Shown piece after piece: positions 1 to 10,175 of a stretch of DNA of 50,363 nt. Numbering within the stretch: the stretch's first letter is position 1; every line of letters begins with the position of its first letter. Made by a program: the position numbers and the translations under genes. The notes beneath the pieces are model-generated. The model worked only from the letters and a program-made list of their open reading frames with translations, was not told the DNA's origin and ran no database searches. The stretch is from a virus. The stretch is taken from positions 1-50,363 of IMG/VR virus record IMGVR_UViG_3300025322_000030, one strand, 5' to 3'.

Positions 1-15
1 TCTTAGGCACATTTG
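1..15. other. Fold-back artefact at contig end
   Basis: The first 15 bases are the exact reverse complement of positions 83-97. They do not match the sequence that precedes the same point at the right end, where the polymerase reading frame is continuous. They look like a chimeric or fold-back assembly end rather than genome sequence. The true genome path joins 50363 to 141. Confidence 0.75.
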
Positions 16-140
16 AATAGAACTATTACAAACCTGTTTGGCCGTAGCAGATTATTCCTCGGTCCTATATTCCAATCCTATCCAAATGTGCCTAAGAGTG
101 CATGTGAAGCTACATATAGAGAAGCTTATGCTCAGTTAGC
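15..140 (+). repeat. Terminal overlap, left copy
   Basis: These 126 bases are identical to 50238-50363. The overlap lies inside one continuous reading frame (DNA polymerase), so it is most simply an assembler overlap of a circular or circularly permuted genome, not a biological terminal repeat. Removing one copy and the 14 artefact bases leaves a genome of about 50.2 kb. Confidence 0.9.
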
Positions 141-528
141 ACAAAGCTCGTGTGCGGATAAGATGGATGAGCAAGGGATTAATTATATCTATTACAACCA
201 GCATCTATTCAGACCAGTCGAACTACTAACTCAAATACATGATAGAATAGTATTTCAGATTCCTTTATCTATTTCATTTGAGGAACATGCCAAGATGTTA
301 CTCCTGATTAAGAATTCACTTGAGACTTCAATGTACTGGCATGAGACTGAGATTAAGACACCAGCTGATTTGTCAATAGGCTTCAATATGTACAACAAAG
401 ATAACGTGGAGATAAAGAGCAAAGATATTCCAACAAGTGTAACAAAACTAACTGAGAAATTACAGGAGGTGTATATTGGACTTCGGAGAGTATCAAAAAT
501 TAGCCAGGAAAACTGCGTTCTATCCTGA
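16..528 (+). CDS. DNA polymerase I, C-terminal part
   Basis: Continuation of the polymerase that starts at 48205; the frame is unbroken across the circular junction. It carries motif C at 238-246, read as His753-Asp754-Arg755. Most family A enzymes have His-Asp-Glu here, so the catalytic Asp is kept but the Glu is replaced by Arg. The last 53 bases overlap the next gene, whose ribosome site (AGGAGG, 465-470) lies inside this one, suggesting translational coupling. Confidence 0.93.
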   Translation, partial: NRTITNLFGRSRLFLGPIFQSYPNVPKSACEATYREAYAQLAQSSCADKMDEQGINYIYYNQHLFRPVELLTQIHDRIVFQIPLSISFEEHAKMLLLIKNSLETSMYWHETEIKTPADLSIGFNMYNKDNVEIKSKDIPTSVTKLTEKLQEVYIGLRRVSKISQENCVLS

Positions 529-808
529 GCGTTATGCAGTTGTATACCCAGCTCTAGGCCTATGTGGAGAGGCAGGAGAAGTAGCAGAGAAAATAAAGAA
601 ACATATAAGAGATGGAATCGACATTGATAATACTCTAAACAAACTAAAGGAGGTACTTTCTAGGGAACTTGGAGATGTGTTATGGTATATATCAAACTTA
701 GCATCAGACTTAGATATCAGCTTAAATTACATAGCTAAGTCCAACATAGACAAATTGAAAGACAGAAAAGTAAGAGATAAACTCAAAGGCTCAGGCGACT
801 ATAGATGA
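476..808 (+). CDS. MazG-like nucleotide pyrophosphohydrolase
   Basis: A 110-aa all-alpha NTP pyrophosphohydrolase of the MazG-like type. The metal-binding pattern is visible as GEAGEVAEK (ExxE) followed about 25 residues later by ELGDVLWY (ExxD). Such enzymes hydrolyse dNTPs or NTPs to monophosphates, and phage versions are thought to adjust nucleotide pools or ppGpp. The start is a TTG at 476, chosen because AGGAGG sits 6 nt upstream and the N-terminus (MDFGEYQ) fits the family. It sits between the DNA polymerase and the primase/helicase-type ATPase, which supports a role in replication. Confidence 0.85.
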   Translation: MDFGEYQKLARKTAFYPERYAVVYPALGLCGEAGEVAEKIKKHIRDGIDIDNTLNKLKEVLSRELGDVLWYISNLASDLDISLNYIAKSNIDKLKDRKVRDKLKGSGDYR

Positions 809-811
809 GAC

Positions 812-2014
812 ATGACACAAAAAGAGAGAAAATTACCAGACTGGTTAGATGGATTCATGGCACTGACAGAGAACTCAGAACCGCCAGTTTTATATAGGAA
901 GTGGGTAGGAATATCTGCAATAGCCTCTGCATTACAAAGGAAAGTTAGAGTTGATCTTGGTATATCACTGACTATGTACCCAAACTTTTATGTGGTCTTA
1001 GTTGGACCACCATCTACAGGTAAGGGTACTGCAATGAAGTATGGAAGTGATATACTGGATCAGATACCTTCCATCAAAATGGCTGCTCAAGCAACTTCAC
1101 TTCAAGCATTAATTCGTAGGATGAAGACTGTCAACTTAACCGACATAGAATTAGATACAGGTCGTCAGATATTTCACTCATCAATGACTATACTAAGCAA
1201 TGAGTTTACGGTATTCTTAGGCTATCACAACAGAGAGCTAATATCATCTCTTTGTGACTGGTTTGACTGTGGAGAAAGATGGGCTTATGATACCATTAAG
1301 AGGGACAGAGAAGAGATAATTGGTGTGTGGGTCAATCTATTAGCTGGCACCACAGCTGACTCACTACGTGAAGCACTACCATCGACTGAAACTGTGAGGG
1401 GGGGACTCACATCTAGAATAATCTTTATAAACGAATATAAGAAGAACAAATTAGTTATATTCCCAACTGTAACACAGGATGAAATAGAACTACAGCAGCA
1501 TCTTATTAGAGATCTTGAGCAAATAGGTCTGATGAGCGGAGTGTTTAAGTATACAGAAGGCGCCATGGACTTCTACACAGACTGGTGTATAGAAGCTGAA
1601 AACAATCCTCCGTTTAGTGATAATAAGTTCGATGGTTACTGTGGTAGGAGACGAAAACACCTAACAGCGCTTGCCATGGTGTGTAGTGCTAGTAGAAGTA
1701 ATAATATGGTACTGACCAGGGATAATTTCGAGAGGGCAGCTCATTTGCTTGGTGAGGCCGAGGTAAGAATGGGAACTGTGTTTAGAGGGATTGGCAAATC
1801 TGACATAGCATCACTTATAAATGATGCAATAGTGTTTCTGCAGAACTCAGCAGTACCTGACATTCCACTGTTTCAATTTGCTAGAAGATTTGAAGGAGAT
1901 GTTGACAAGATAGTTATGGACAGGATATTAACTACACTTGAAAGCATGAAGTACATCCAAGTTATCAGAAGACCTGGGACTGAAAGTGTTATTCATGTAC
2001 TTGGTAAGAAATAA
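812..2014 (+). CDS. DUF3987-like P-loop ATPase, probable primase/helicase component
   Basis: A 400-aa protein with a Walker A motif (GPPSTGKGTA, residues 64-73) and a likely Walker B segment near LSNEF. The N-terminus (a Trp-containing helix, then FMALTENSEPP and a YRKW motif) and overall size resemble the DUF3987-type helicase or primase-associated ATPases of phages. No other replicative helicase is evident in the window, so this is the best candidate to unwind DNA for the family A polymerase encoded just upstream. It is the last gene of the rightward module and converges on the giant late gene, with a 23-bp dyad in the short gap. Confidence 0.7.
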   Translation: MTQKERKLPDWLDGFMALTENSEPPVLYRKWVGISAIASALQRKVRVDLGISLTMYPNFYVVLVGPPSTGKGTAMKYGSDILDQIPSIKMAAQATSLQALIRRMKTVNLTDIELDTGRQIFHSSMTILSNEFTVFLGYHNRELISSLCDWFDCGERWAYDTIKRDREEIIGVWVNLLAGTTADSLREALPSTETVRGGLTSRIIFINEYKKNKLVIFPTVTQDEIELQQHLIRDLEQIGLMSGVFKYTEGAMDFYTDWCIEAENNPPFSDNKFDGYCGRRRKHLTALAMVCSASRSNNMVLTRDNFERAAHLLGEAEVRMGTVFRGIGKSDIASLINDAIVFLQNSAVPDIPLFQFARRFEGDVDKIVMDRILTTLESMKYIQVIRRPGTESVIHVLGKK

Positions 2015-2037
2015 GTTCAATCCAAAATTTATCGAAC
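2015..2037. promoter_or_regulatory. 23-bp dyad copy 1
   Basis: Arms GTTCAATC and ATCGAAC flank an A/T-rich centre. It fills the gap between two convergent genes and covers the stop codon of the giant gene. A site between converging genes does not fit a simple promoter role. Confidence 0.8.
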
Positions 2038-5000
2038 TTGTTCCTGCTCAGCTCTAAGCCGCTCAACTTCCCTGAAAAATTCAGGCCCTGCATAACCTCT
2101 TGCTCCAAGCACTACCGAAAGCTGTCTAGATAAGCTTTCCTTCTGCGCTTCAGTCTTGGCACGATCAAGCCTATCCAAATAATCCCTAGCTTTAGCCTCT
2201 GCAGGTTGGCTCCACATTCTGACCCAGGTAGCTCTGTTAGGTAAGTCCTTAATCTTGCTTATGAACTCAGCCCTACCAATCAATCTTTCCTGCTCAGCAA
2301 GTGTTGGAACCTTCTTCTTGTCATTAAGATGCTCCATAAGCTTGTCATTTGCACCCTTGACTCCGTACCAATAGTGAGCCTTTGAATAATAATCTATACT
2401 TCCTGAGTTTACAAAGTCGTTAAATTTAGTATCTTCAAGTATCTCACCTTGCTTCTCCATTATATCAGTGCCTGATTTGACTACTCTGATAAATCTTTTA
2501 ATTCCTGGCACCTTGGACAATATAAGTGCTAGGTGCTCCTCTTGCATTTCCTTCGGTATGTCACCAAAGGCTTCATCATAGCCAGCTCCAACTGCGTAAG
2601 TCCAGATATTGTCACCTAGAAGTGACCTCTTAACAGCCTCTAGTCTATCAGGTGATAGCTTAGTGACCTGACCTACATCTATTGCCATCTCAGACGTCCT
2701 ACCCTTAGTAAATTCCTCAGCACTCTTTGGCCAGCTAAATGTTTCTGGAGTTATATGTTTCCTTGTCCAGAAATCTATGTTAAGCATATACTCAAAGGCA
2801 GCTCTTTGCGCTGGAGGCAGTGACATAATATCGGGAGCTGCTTTAGTCAGCGATCCAAGTATTGCCTGGTAGTCTGGAGGTCTATCTATAACTCCAGTCT
2901 CATACATAAACTTCTGCGTCAGTCCCCTGAACAAGTTCTTGAAGAAAGCAGCTCCAGAATCAAGGGGGATGGTAAGAGCTAGCCCATTCTCCTGGCCAGC
3001 ACTATCTATGAATCTGAAGCTGTCAGGAAAAGGTATGACCAGGTTATTATCCTCCAAGTACTCAGGTATGTCATCACTAGTTTCTGGCGAATAAAGTTTG
3101 CTGGCAGCTACAACTAAAACAGTTGGTATTCCAACAGTCTGAACAACTCTAGCAATAGCCTGCTGAGGATTTTCGATCATAGATCTGCCAAACGATCTAA
3201 TGGCCTGGACTCCTGCACTAAGATAGATCAATCCAAGCTTGTCCAACATCTTTGTGAACCATCCACCTTGCTGGAAGTCAAGATAGTCCCTAGCAACAAA
3301 CACAGCCTCATCCATAACATCGTTGTTCTTTCTAGCTTCCTTAACACTAATACCAGCCTCAGCTGCTCTTTGTCTAACGACTCTCTCAGCAATTGCCATC
3401 CTAGTCCACATCTCAAGTGATTCAGATGCATACATAAAGAAGTTCTCAAGTGGAGCAAATCTTCCTGGGAGCTTATATCCAGTAACACTTGTTCTAGCTT
3501 GCGTAGAAAGGAATGGCATAAGCAGTCCACGTTCTGCAGCTCTCATATATTTCTCACGTTCTCCTGACTTATAATTTCTAAGAAATGTATCATAGAATGT
3601 ACTCTTAAAGTCTCTCCCTAGCTGCATGAAAAACACTGGAGGATGTGAACTATATATCTGCCCAAATTCTCCCTTCTTATATCTGCCAGCAGTTTGATGT
3701 GCGTGCATTATGTCTCTAGGCAAGTTAACAAACAGTGACCAGAGTGGAGCTGCACCAGTTAACATGGCCTTTGTTATTGGAGCTAAGGTTATATAATTAG
3801 CCCACCTAATAGCCCTTGGAGATATATCCTTACCAGCTGCTTCCAAGCCTCTTGCGAACTGAGAATCAAGATATAGAGTCTTTCTCTGTCCTCCAACTCT
3901 ATAGTTAAACTTTGTCCATAGCCTAGCATCAACAATCGGATCTTGGTCAGGATGAGCATCTTTCTTAGTAAGCTTAACTATAGAATTCTTAGGATTCCTA
4001 TAAGCCATGTCAGCTAGTTCAACAAAAGTCCTATTTCTAAAAGCCTGACCATATACTCTGTTGAATATCTCCAGGGCAACAAGTCTCTGATCGGTCTCAA
4101 GAATATCTGTCAGCCTACCTTTCTGAAGTGACTCTATTCCGGAGCTATTGACTGATCTAGCTCTACCACCTATAGTTACAGTCTCCTTCTCATCATATAG
4201 CAGTTCAATAGGAACTCCTTCACCTTTCTCCAATCTCTGCCCAATTCCTCTAAACTTAGCATAGTCATGCTTCCTAAGTCCATCAGCCATTTCACTACTG
4301 ATAATACCTTCCTGTTCCCTAACATCAACAAGTTTCTTCATCCATTCAAAGTATGCATCCCTTCTACGGATCATCCCAAGATCTTCACCTGGCTTTAAGT
4401 CCTCAAGTACACCAAACAAAGCTTCGTAAGTAGCTGAATTAGCTGGTGATTGACCTTCTGGAAACTTAACTCCAGCCTTATAGCTAGCTATGTCAGTAAC
4501 TCTTTTACCTCTAGTCAGTTTATTAAGAACACTAACTCCATTATTACTAAGTCCTCCAAACACTTCCTTATCAAACTGCATAAACATCTTCTGTCCATAA
4601 GCATGTCCACCAGATTCATTAATCATTTTCCATAGAACTCTGGTAGACTGTTCATCTAACTCACCAGCCTTTATGCCTTCAACTAGTGCTTTTCTAGCTC
4701 TGTGCTTGGTGTCCCAGATGCCCTCAGCAATTAGTTTCTTGCGCTCACCTAATGTCAGTTTCTTAGCTTCCTTAGACGCAGCCTCATCACGCTCAAATGC
4801 TTCCTTATAATCAAGGGCTTTCTCAACAACAGCTCTTTGCTCAGTGGTTAGTTTACCGAGGTCCGACCTTGTAACTTTCTGTGTTTTGCTTCTAGATAAT
4901 ATCTTCCTAACGACTTCAGCAGTTTTATCAAATGGAAAGCCAGCATATAACTTAGTGCCACTTTCATCATATACACTTCTTACCTTCAAAGGCTTATTCG

Positions 5001-8000
5001 ATACAATATCTCCCTCCTTAATCTCACCAGTGTATTCCACTTCTAATACGTAAGGCTTTGCAGATCTATTCGCATCATATATGACCTTAGCCTTTAGAGC
5101 AACACCAGAGGGATTTTTGTCAAGCGCTCCTAATGCAATAAGAGCATTATCATAGGCCTCTCCAGCAAATTTAGCATACTCTACAGCATCACCAAAATCT
5201 CTAGCCACAAATATTAGCTCATCCTTAAACGGTCTGCCTTCACCAGCCAATGACAATTTGAAATACTCATGATCGTATATTCTATCTTTAGCCCTATCTC
5301 TGGTAATACCAGTTAGATTAAGTTTATCTAATACATCTACAATTATCTGCTCAAGAGACCTTGGTTTTAGATATCCACCAACTATATTCTCTGGTTTAAC
5401 GTACTTAGAACTAGTTCCATGAAACACAGTGCGTAACTTATTTTTCCTTGTATCAGGAGGAAGTTCACTCATAGACTTAGCACCAGATTCAAAGTGGACT
5501 ATCACATGCTCACTTTTGAATTCCTCAGATGTTAGTGGTGGTATCTCTCTCCTCTCAGCCTCAGTTAATCTAACTCTAGCACCTACATCTCTAGCTTCTA
5601 TTTCACCTGCTAACATAGAGTAAGCATAGTAATTTAAACTTCCAGCATCTTTAATTATACCTCTAAGTACAGATTCTTCTTTATTAGTTAATATTTTATT
5701 TATTAGATCTAATTTACTTTCTATAGAGGATCTAACACGTCCTGCTTCTTCACTTATCCTAGCTATATCACCAAGATAAACTGTTACGGTACTTGATGCA
5801 AAAAAGTCATCAACTCCCAACAACTCATGAATCTCCTTTGCAACTAAATAATTATCATTCATTAGCTTACGAACTGTCTTTTGATCCTGAGAGGCAGCAG
5901 CAATAGAATTGAATAGTTCTCTGTCCTTCCTGATCAAGTCATCAAGCCTACTTGACTTACCAGGATCTGATCTAACCTCAGATAATAGTCTAATAATCTC
6001 GTTTAGCTTTCCAAATCTATACTTTTCAGTATCTATGATTTTGCCAGTCTCAGCCACCAATTTGTCTGCCAAGTCTACAATAATATCACCTTTGGCACTA
6101 TCTATAGCTTTACTGACAGTACCACCAGTAGCAAATCCTGACTTGAACTGTATATAATGCTGTAGCTCATGAACGACTGTGTTTAGCTTATCTTCAGCAT
6201 ATGGAGTTACAGTGAGTGTGTTAGTAACGTCATCATACCTGCCTTGTATCTGTTTAAGTAGGTCTGCTAGTATAGGAGGTCTCTCAATTCTGAATTTTAT
6301 ATCAGCAGCCTCAGGATGTGCCCTGAACAGATCTGGATAATCTATAAGATCACCTACTCTTATCTCATTTATAATACCTTTACTGGGAACAGTTTCAACT
6401 ATACTCTCAAGTGAAGTGTTGAACTTAAGCTTACTATCATCAATCTCAAATCTCCATTTACTATCATGAGGATTGAAGAAGAATCCAGTTCTTCTCCATA
6501 TACGATCAGCAGTAGTCTTTGACTCTGGAATGATCTTCCTTATACTTTCAAACAACTCTCTAACAATAGCAGGAGCCTTGGTTGGGTCTATAAACAGATT
6601 CAAGTTGCCCATTATATCTCGTGTGGCAGATTGATCAAATTTGGGCCGATCTGCTTTGCGAGCCCAGTCCGCAGCTTCTGATACAGATTCCTTCCATTGG
6701 TAGAATGATTCTGGATAACCCTCACCAACAAAGTGATATTTAAACTCATCAGCTCTAGCAGCTAACTCACTGAGGAAATCCCTAGTACCAATAATATCTA
6801 TCTTCTCACCATCTAACCACCTATTTACATCATTAACTAATTTCCAATAAGTAACTCCAGGGTCAGGAATCGGCCTGTCAGGTAACTGATTTAGCAAGTC
6901 ATCGACGCTGGTAGCTACAGACTTACTCTTTTCATACACAAGTTTCCTAGCAGCTGTCACATCTGACGTTTGCCGAAGTGGAGAGTTATCATCTGTTAAC
7001 TCAGGAAGTCTTGGAGCCTTAGTTTGTACATCAACTTCAGTAAGTGGCTCTTGTTCGGGTACCTTCTCCTCAAGCCCATAGAACTTATCTATCTCAGCTT
7101 CGGTCAATTCCTCAGCTTTTTTGCCGTAGAATTTTTCTATATCTGATTCAGCAGGTTCAACAACTTTTGGTTCGACCTTTGGTAGCTCAACCTTCGGAGC
7201 CTCACCCTCCAAAAATTTAGCTATATCTTGACTAGGTATGTCCTCAAAGTTTTTGCCAAAATATTTTTCAATCTCATTTATCTGCTTACTAGTAACAAGT
7301 ATTTCAGGCTCTACTGATACAGTTGGTTTTATCTCTGGTGCAGCAGGAAGTGCTTCTGGTTTTGCAGGCTCAGCCGTTGGTTCTGGTTCCACAACTTTAA
7401 CAGGTTCCTCAATCACTCCTCTTTTTCTAACAGCCTCTTTAGCAAGCTCAGTCATTCTCTTCTGAGCTTCTGTAGGTTCCTCAATTCCCTTAAAGGGCCC
7501 CTTAGCTAATGTCTCAGGCTTTTCAGGTTCAGTCTTTGGAGGAAGCTTAGCTTCTTCCTTAGCTTCAATGATCTTTCTAGTTTCAGCAATAAGCTCTTTC
7601 TTGGTAGGTCTCTTAGGCCTTGGCTGAGTCTGCTTAACATCCTTAAGTTCTTTACTCTTAACTTCTGTTTCCTGCTTAGATGCAATTGCATTCTCAGCAT
7701 CTTCAACAGCTTCCTTAGCTTTTAACTCATTTTCAATTCTCTGAGCTTTCAGTACTTCAATTTGAGCCTGTTTGATAGCTTCATCAGGTATTGTATTTAT
7801 CAGATCTTCTTTTTGCTTAATCTCAGCTCTTTTTAGAGTGACATCCTCTATGTCTTTAGTAAGCTTTCTAACCCTTCTGGCTGGCAAACCTCTCCATAAG
7901 AATAAGGCATCAAGACCTAAATCAAATATCACCTCTCCAACATCTCTATTAGTAAACTGATCAGGTCCAAGCTCAACAGCTCGTTGAGCGTTGAGACCTA

Positions 8001-8928
8001 TCATACCAGTGATAAGTCTAGCCCCAAGCTCAACTCCATTACCAGGAAATAGTCCTTTAGCCAAGCCAAATATAGTACCAGTTATTGCTCCACTTACTAT
8101 CCCTTCACCTATTCTACTAGCAGCTCCTGCAAATGTAGTTTCCTTGGCAGCTTCTCCAAGTGAAGCTAGACCAACTGCCGGACCGAGAACTATGGAATCA
8201 CGAAGAGCTGATTTAAGGATTCTAGCAGATAGTTTGTCACCTCTATAAACCCTAAAGAACTTCTCAATTTCTGCAGCTCTACGTTTAGGTAATTGCTTCA
8301 GCAGCGAAGCTCCAGACCTACTTACAATAGATACTGGTCCACCAGGAGTCAAGAAGCCAGCCAGATGACCAAGCCCATAACCTACATAGCCAGTAACGCT
8401 AGTTGGTGGAGGAGGCTTCTCACCAGTTATTGTCTCGACTGTAGCAGGTACCAACCCGGACAGATATGTGGAGAGAAATCCACTAGCTGCTTGCTCTACT
8501 AATTCAGGTGATCGCCTAAATTCATGAAGTGGTTTATTAGCTTCCCTTGCCATCCTTTCAACTACTGCCTGAGCCTTAGCATCTTCAGACAGCTGACCTA
8601 CGACATCGCCTAATCCAAGAACTCTAAGTGCACGCTCTATGTAGTTATATTCTGGTCTAGCGGCTGATATATGGCGCTCACCAGGGACCTTTGGAAGTCC
8701 TCTTGAGACCTCGGTAGATACTGGAGCAGCTGGCTCGTCATAGAACGGGACTCCAGTTAGGAAACCTAACGGAGCACCAAATTCAGGAGCTCTCTTAGGT
8801 TCAGGTAATGCAGGTTCTATAGTAGGAGTTGGCTCTAACAGACTCAATCCTGATATAGGACCTCTCAAATCCTGCTTAGATTTCTGCTGTTCATCTAGGA
8901 GATCAAGCCCTGATTTATCTAACGGCAT
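2029..8928 (-). CDS. Giant polyvalent-type virion/ejection protein with zincin-like and ADP-ribosyltransferase-like regions
   Basis: About 2,299 aa. Residues 1-370 have Gly/Ala-rich hydrophobic stretches. Residues 370-680 are charged coiled coil and Pro/Glu linker. Next comes a segment typical of phage large polyvalent proteins, with a KWRFEIDDS motif and HELQH (HExxH, residues 920-924) followed by GFATGG. A second domain has VFHGTSS (His1170) and an ARDFGDAVEYA helix, like ADP-ribosyltransferase-type domains of these proteins. The C-terminal 700 aa contain hydrophobic segments resembling the conserved tail domain of polyvalent proteins. Such proteins are packaged and injected to act early in the host. 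I chose the start at 8928 because AAGGAG lies 10 nt upstream; a longer form from 8988 is possible. Confidence 0.75.
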   Translation of the reverse strand: MPLDKSGLDLLDEQQKSKQDLRGPISGLSLLEPTPTIEPALPEPKRAPEFGAPLGFLTGVPFYDEPAAPVSTEVSRGLPKVPGERHISAARPEYNYIERALRVLGLGDVVGQLSEDAKAQAVVERMAREANKPLHEFRRSPELVEQAASGFLSTYLSGLVPATVETITGEKPPPPTSVTGYVGYGLGHLAGFLTPGGPVSIVSRSGASLLKQLPKRRAAEIEKFFRVYRGDKLSARILKSALRDSIVLGPAVGLASLGEAAKETTFAGAASRIGEGIVSGAITGTIFGLAKGLFPGNGVELGARLITGMIGLNAQRAVELGPDQFTNRDVGEVIFDLGLDALFLWRGLPARRVRKLTKDIEDVTLKRAEIKQKEDLINTIPDEAIKQAQIEVLKAQRIENELKAKEAVEDAENAIASKQETEVKSKELKDVKQTQPRPKRPTKKELIAETRKIIEAKEEAKLPPKTEPEKPETLAKGPFKGIEEPTEAQKRMTELAKEAVRKRGVIEEPVKVVEPEPTAEPAKPEALPAAPEIKPTVSVEPEILVTSKQINEIEKYFGKNFEDIPSQDIAKFLEGEAPKVELPKVEPKVVEPAESDIEKFYGKKAEELTEAEIDKFYGLEEKVPEQEPLTEVDVQTKAPRLPELTDDNSPLRQTSDVTAARKLVYEKSKSVATSVDDLLNQLPDRPIPDPGVTYWKLVNDVNRWLDGEKIDIIGTRDFLSELAARADEFKYHFVGEGYPESFYQWKESVSEAADWARKADRPKFDQSATRDIMGNLNLFIDPTKAPAIVRELFESIRKIIPESKTTADRIWRRTGFFFNPHDSKWRFEIDDSKLKFNTSLESIVETVPSKGIINEIRVGDLIDYPDLFRAHPEAADIKFRIERPPILADLLKQIQGRYDDVTNTLTVTPYAEDKLNTVVHELQHYIQFKSGFATGGTVSKAIDSAKGDIIVDLADKLVAETGKIIDTEKYRFGKLNEIIRLLSEVRSDPGKSSRLDDLIRKDRELFNSIAAASQDQKTVRKLMNDNYLVAKEIHELLGVDDFFASSTVTVYLGDIARISEEAGRVRSSIESKLDLINKILTNKEESVLRGIIKDAGSLNYYAYSMLAGEIEARDVGARVRLTEAERREIPPLTSEEFKSEHVIVHFESGAKSMSELPPDTRKNKLRTVFHGTSSKYVKPENIVGGYLKPRSLEQIIVDVLDKLNLTGITRDRAKDRIYDHEYFKLSLAGEGRPFKDELIFVARDFGDAVEYAKFAGEAYDNALIALGALDKNPSGVALKAKVIYDANRSAKPYVLEVEYTGEIKEGDIVSNKPLKVRSVYDESGTKLYAGFPFDKTAEVVRKILSRSKTQKVTRSDLGKLTTEQRAVVEKALDYKEAFERDEAASKEAKKLTLGERKKLIAEGIWDTKHRARKALVEGIKAGELDEQSTRVLWKMINESGGHAYGQKMFMQFDKEVFGGLSNNGVSVLNKLTRGKRVTDIASYKAGVKFPEGQSPANSATYEALFGVLEDLKPGEDLGMIRRRDAYFEWMKKLVDVREQEGIISSEMADGLRKHDYAKFRGIGQRLEKGEGVPIELLYDEKETVTIGGRARSVNSSGIESLQKGRLTDILETDQRLVALEIFNRVYGQAFRNRTFVELADMAYRNPKNSIVKLTKKDAHPDQDPIVDARLWTKFNYRVGGQRKTLYLDSQFARGLEAAGKDISPRAIRWANYITLAPITKAMLTGAAPLWSLFVNLPRDIMHAHQTAGRYKKGEFGQIYSSHPPVFFMQLGRDFKSTFYDTFLRNYKSGEREKYMRAAERGLLMPFLSTQARTSVTGYKLPGRFAPLENFFMYASESLEMWTRMAIAERVVRQRAAEAGISVKEARKNNDVMDEAVFVARDYLDFQQGGWFTKMLDKLGLIYLSAGVQAIRSFGRSMIENPQQAIARVVQTVGIPTVLVVAASKLYSPETSDDIPEYLEDNNLVIPFPDSFRFIDSAGQENGLALTIPLDSGAAFFKNLFRGLTQKFMYETGVIDRPPDYQAILGSLTKAAPDIMSLPPAQRAAFEYMLNIDFWTRKHITPETFSWPKSAEEFTKGRTSEMAIDVGQVTKLSPDRLEAVKRSLLGDNIWTYAVGAGYDEAFGDIPKEMQEEHLALILSKVPGIKRFIRVVKSGTDIMEKQGEILEDTKFNDFVNSGSIDYYSKAHYWYGVKGANDKLMEHLNDKKKVPTLAEQERLIGRAEFISKIKDLPNRATWVRMWSQPAEAKARDYLDRLDRAKTEAQKESLSRQLSVVLGARGYAGPEFFREVERLRAEQEQVR

Positions 8929-10159
8929 GTCTGATAGTCTCCTTGTCACCAGAAGGCCATTCAACTGACCAAACCATAGTCCTTCCATCCTTGTCGAACT
9001 TAACTCCCTCAGGATTGTCTGTGCTAGGTACTATCTTGCCGCCCCCAGCAGCTATTTTCGATTCTATATAGCCAACTATAGCCTTCGATTTTGCTAGTTT
9101 ATCATTGGATAGGAATAGAGATGGTCCTATACTCTCTATATATCTATTTACATCATCAACCCATCTTGGATTTTTGAAGTAGAATTGGCCCTCAAGATCA
9201 GCAAAGGCCTTTTTCTCTTCAATTTTCTCAGCTGTAGTAATTTTAATGGCCTTAGATTTATGCTGCTCAGTTAACCATTTATCAAATGACTTTCCAGTAC
9301 CCTCCCTTCCTCCAGCGAGATTATAGTTTTCCCAGTCAGTCGTAGTCAGTGGATTCGAGAATTCCTGGAACGATCCCTTAAATTCACCACCTTCTTTAGA
9401 CTTAGCAAACTGGAAGTTTTTAATAGCCTCAGTGCGCTCATCTTCAGTTTTAGTGGTAAGTAGTTTAACAACTTCTTCCCTGGTAAGACCAATGTCTGTC
9501 CCAGGAAGAGTCATTATAGGCTTACCCTCTTCAACTCTAGCCTTAGACTCAATAGCCCTCTGTAACGACTCATCAGTGAGAGCTCTTCTGTAAGGAAGTT
9601 CAGCTTCAAACTCCTCAGACTTCATAATTAAGTTAGCAACGTCAATAAGCCTACGTTGCCCAAGATCAGTAATACCAGCTCTTAGCTGCAGCGCCGATGA
9701 AATCATTTCAGGAGTTAAGCCAGCCAAATCCGACGCTGAGAGATCTAGCTGGCTAGAACCGAAAGGGTTGAATGCCCCAAGAATTTCAGCAAGACCTGAA
9801 AGTCTGCTTGTTGATCCAGCTGGCTGAGCAGCTGGAGCCGCAGCTCCAACCTCTTGCATAGATTGAAACCCAGGCTGGAAGTCAGGTCCTAGATCTGGAG
9901 CTGTCCCAGTCTCCTTAGGCACCTGGATTTTCAATCCTTTATCATCCATAGTGATCTTGCTACCAGCAGTAGCCTTGTTACCCTTTAGCAGTTCTACAAA
10001 GTTCTGGGCAGCAATGAGATTCTTGGTGGCAGAACTTAGCTCACCAGTCTTCCCTCCAGTCGCTATATCACGACCTCCAGCTGCTAGGAACTGTAAGAAT
10101 AACTTGTTCTTAAACAAGTTACTCAGACCAGCTCCGAGCCCTCCTTCTCCGTTTGCCAT
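8915..10159 (-). CDS. Probable internal virion (ejection) protein
   Basis: A 414-aa protein with an Ala/Gly-rich N-terminus (MANGEGGLGAG), a hydrophobic helix and a Gln/Pro/Ala linker near residue 110. No known catalytic motif was seen. It lies between another Gly/Ala-rich virion protein and the giant polyvalent protein, the place where podoviruses keep ejection proteins. The ATG at 10159 is preceded by GGAGG at 5 nt. The stop overlaps the start of the giant gene, so the two are probably translated together. Confidence 0.55.
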   Translation of the reverse strand: MANGEGGLGAGLSNLFKNKLFLQFLAAGGRDIATGGKTGELSSATKNLIAAQNFVELLKGNKATAGSKITMDDKGLKIQVPKETGTAPDLGPDFQPGFQSMQEVGAAAPAAQPAGSTSRLSGLAEILGAFNPFGSSQLDLSASDLAGLTPEMISSALQLRAGITDLGQRRLIDVANLIMKSEEFEAELPYRRALTDESLQRAIESKARVEEGKPIMTLPGTDIGLTREEVVKLLTTKTEDERTEAIKNFQFAKSKEGGEFKGSFQEFSNPLTTTDWENYNLAGGREGTGKSFDKWLTEQHKSKAIKITTAEKIEEKKAFADLEGQFYFKNPRWVDDVNRYIESIGPSLFLSNDKLAKSKAIVGYIESKIAAGGGKIVPSTDNPEGVKFDKDGRTMVWSVEWPSGDKETIRHAVR

Positions 10160-10175
10160 CTTAACCTCCAAATGA

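Noticed and set aside
1285-1566. Minus-strand 93-aa frame inside the primase/helicase gene
   Set aside because: It is opposite a well-supported ATPase gene and shows a low-complexity Ser/Ile pattern typical of antisense frames.
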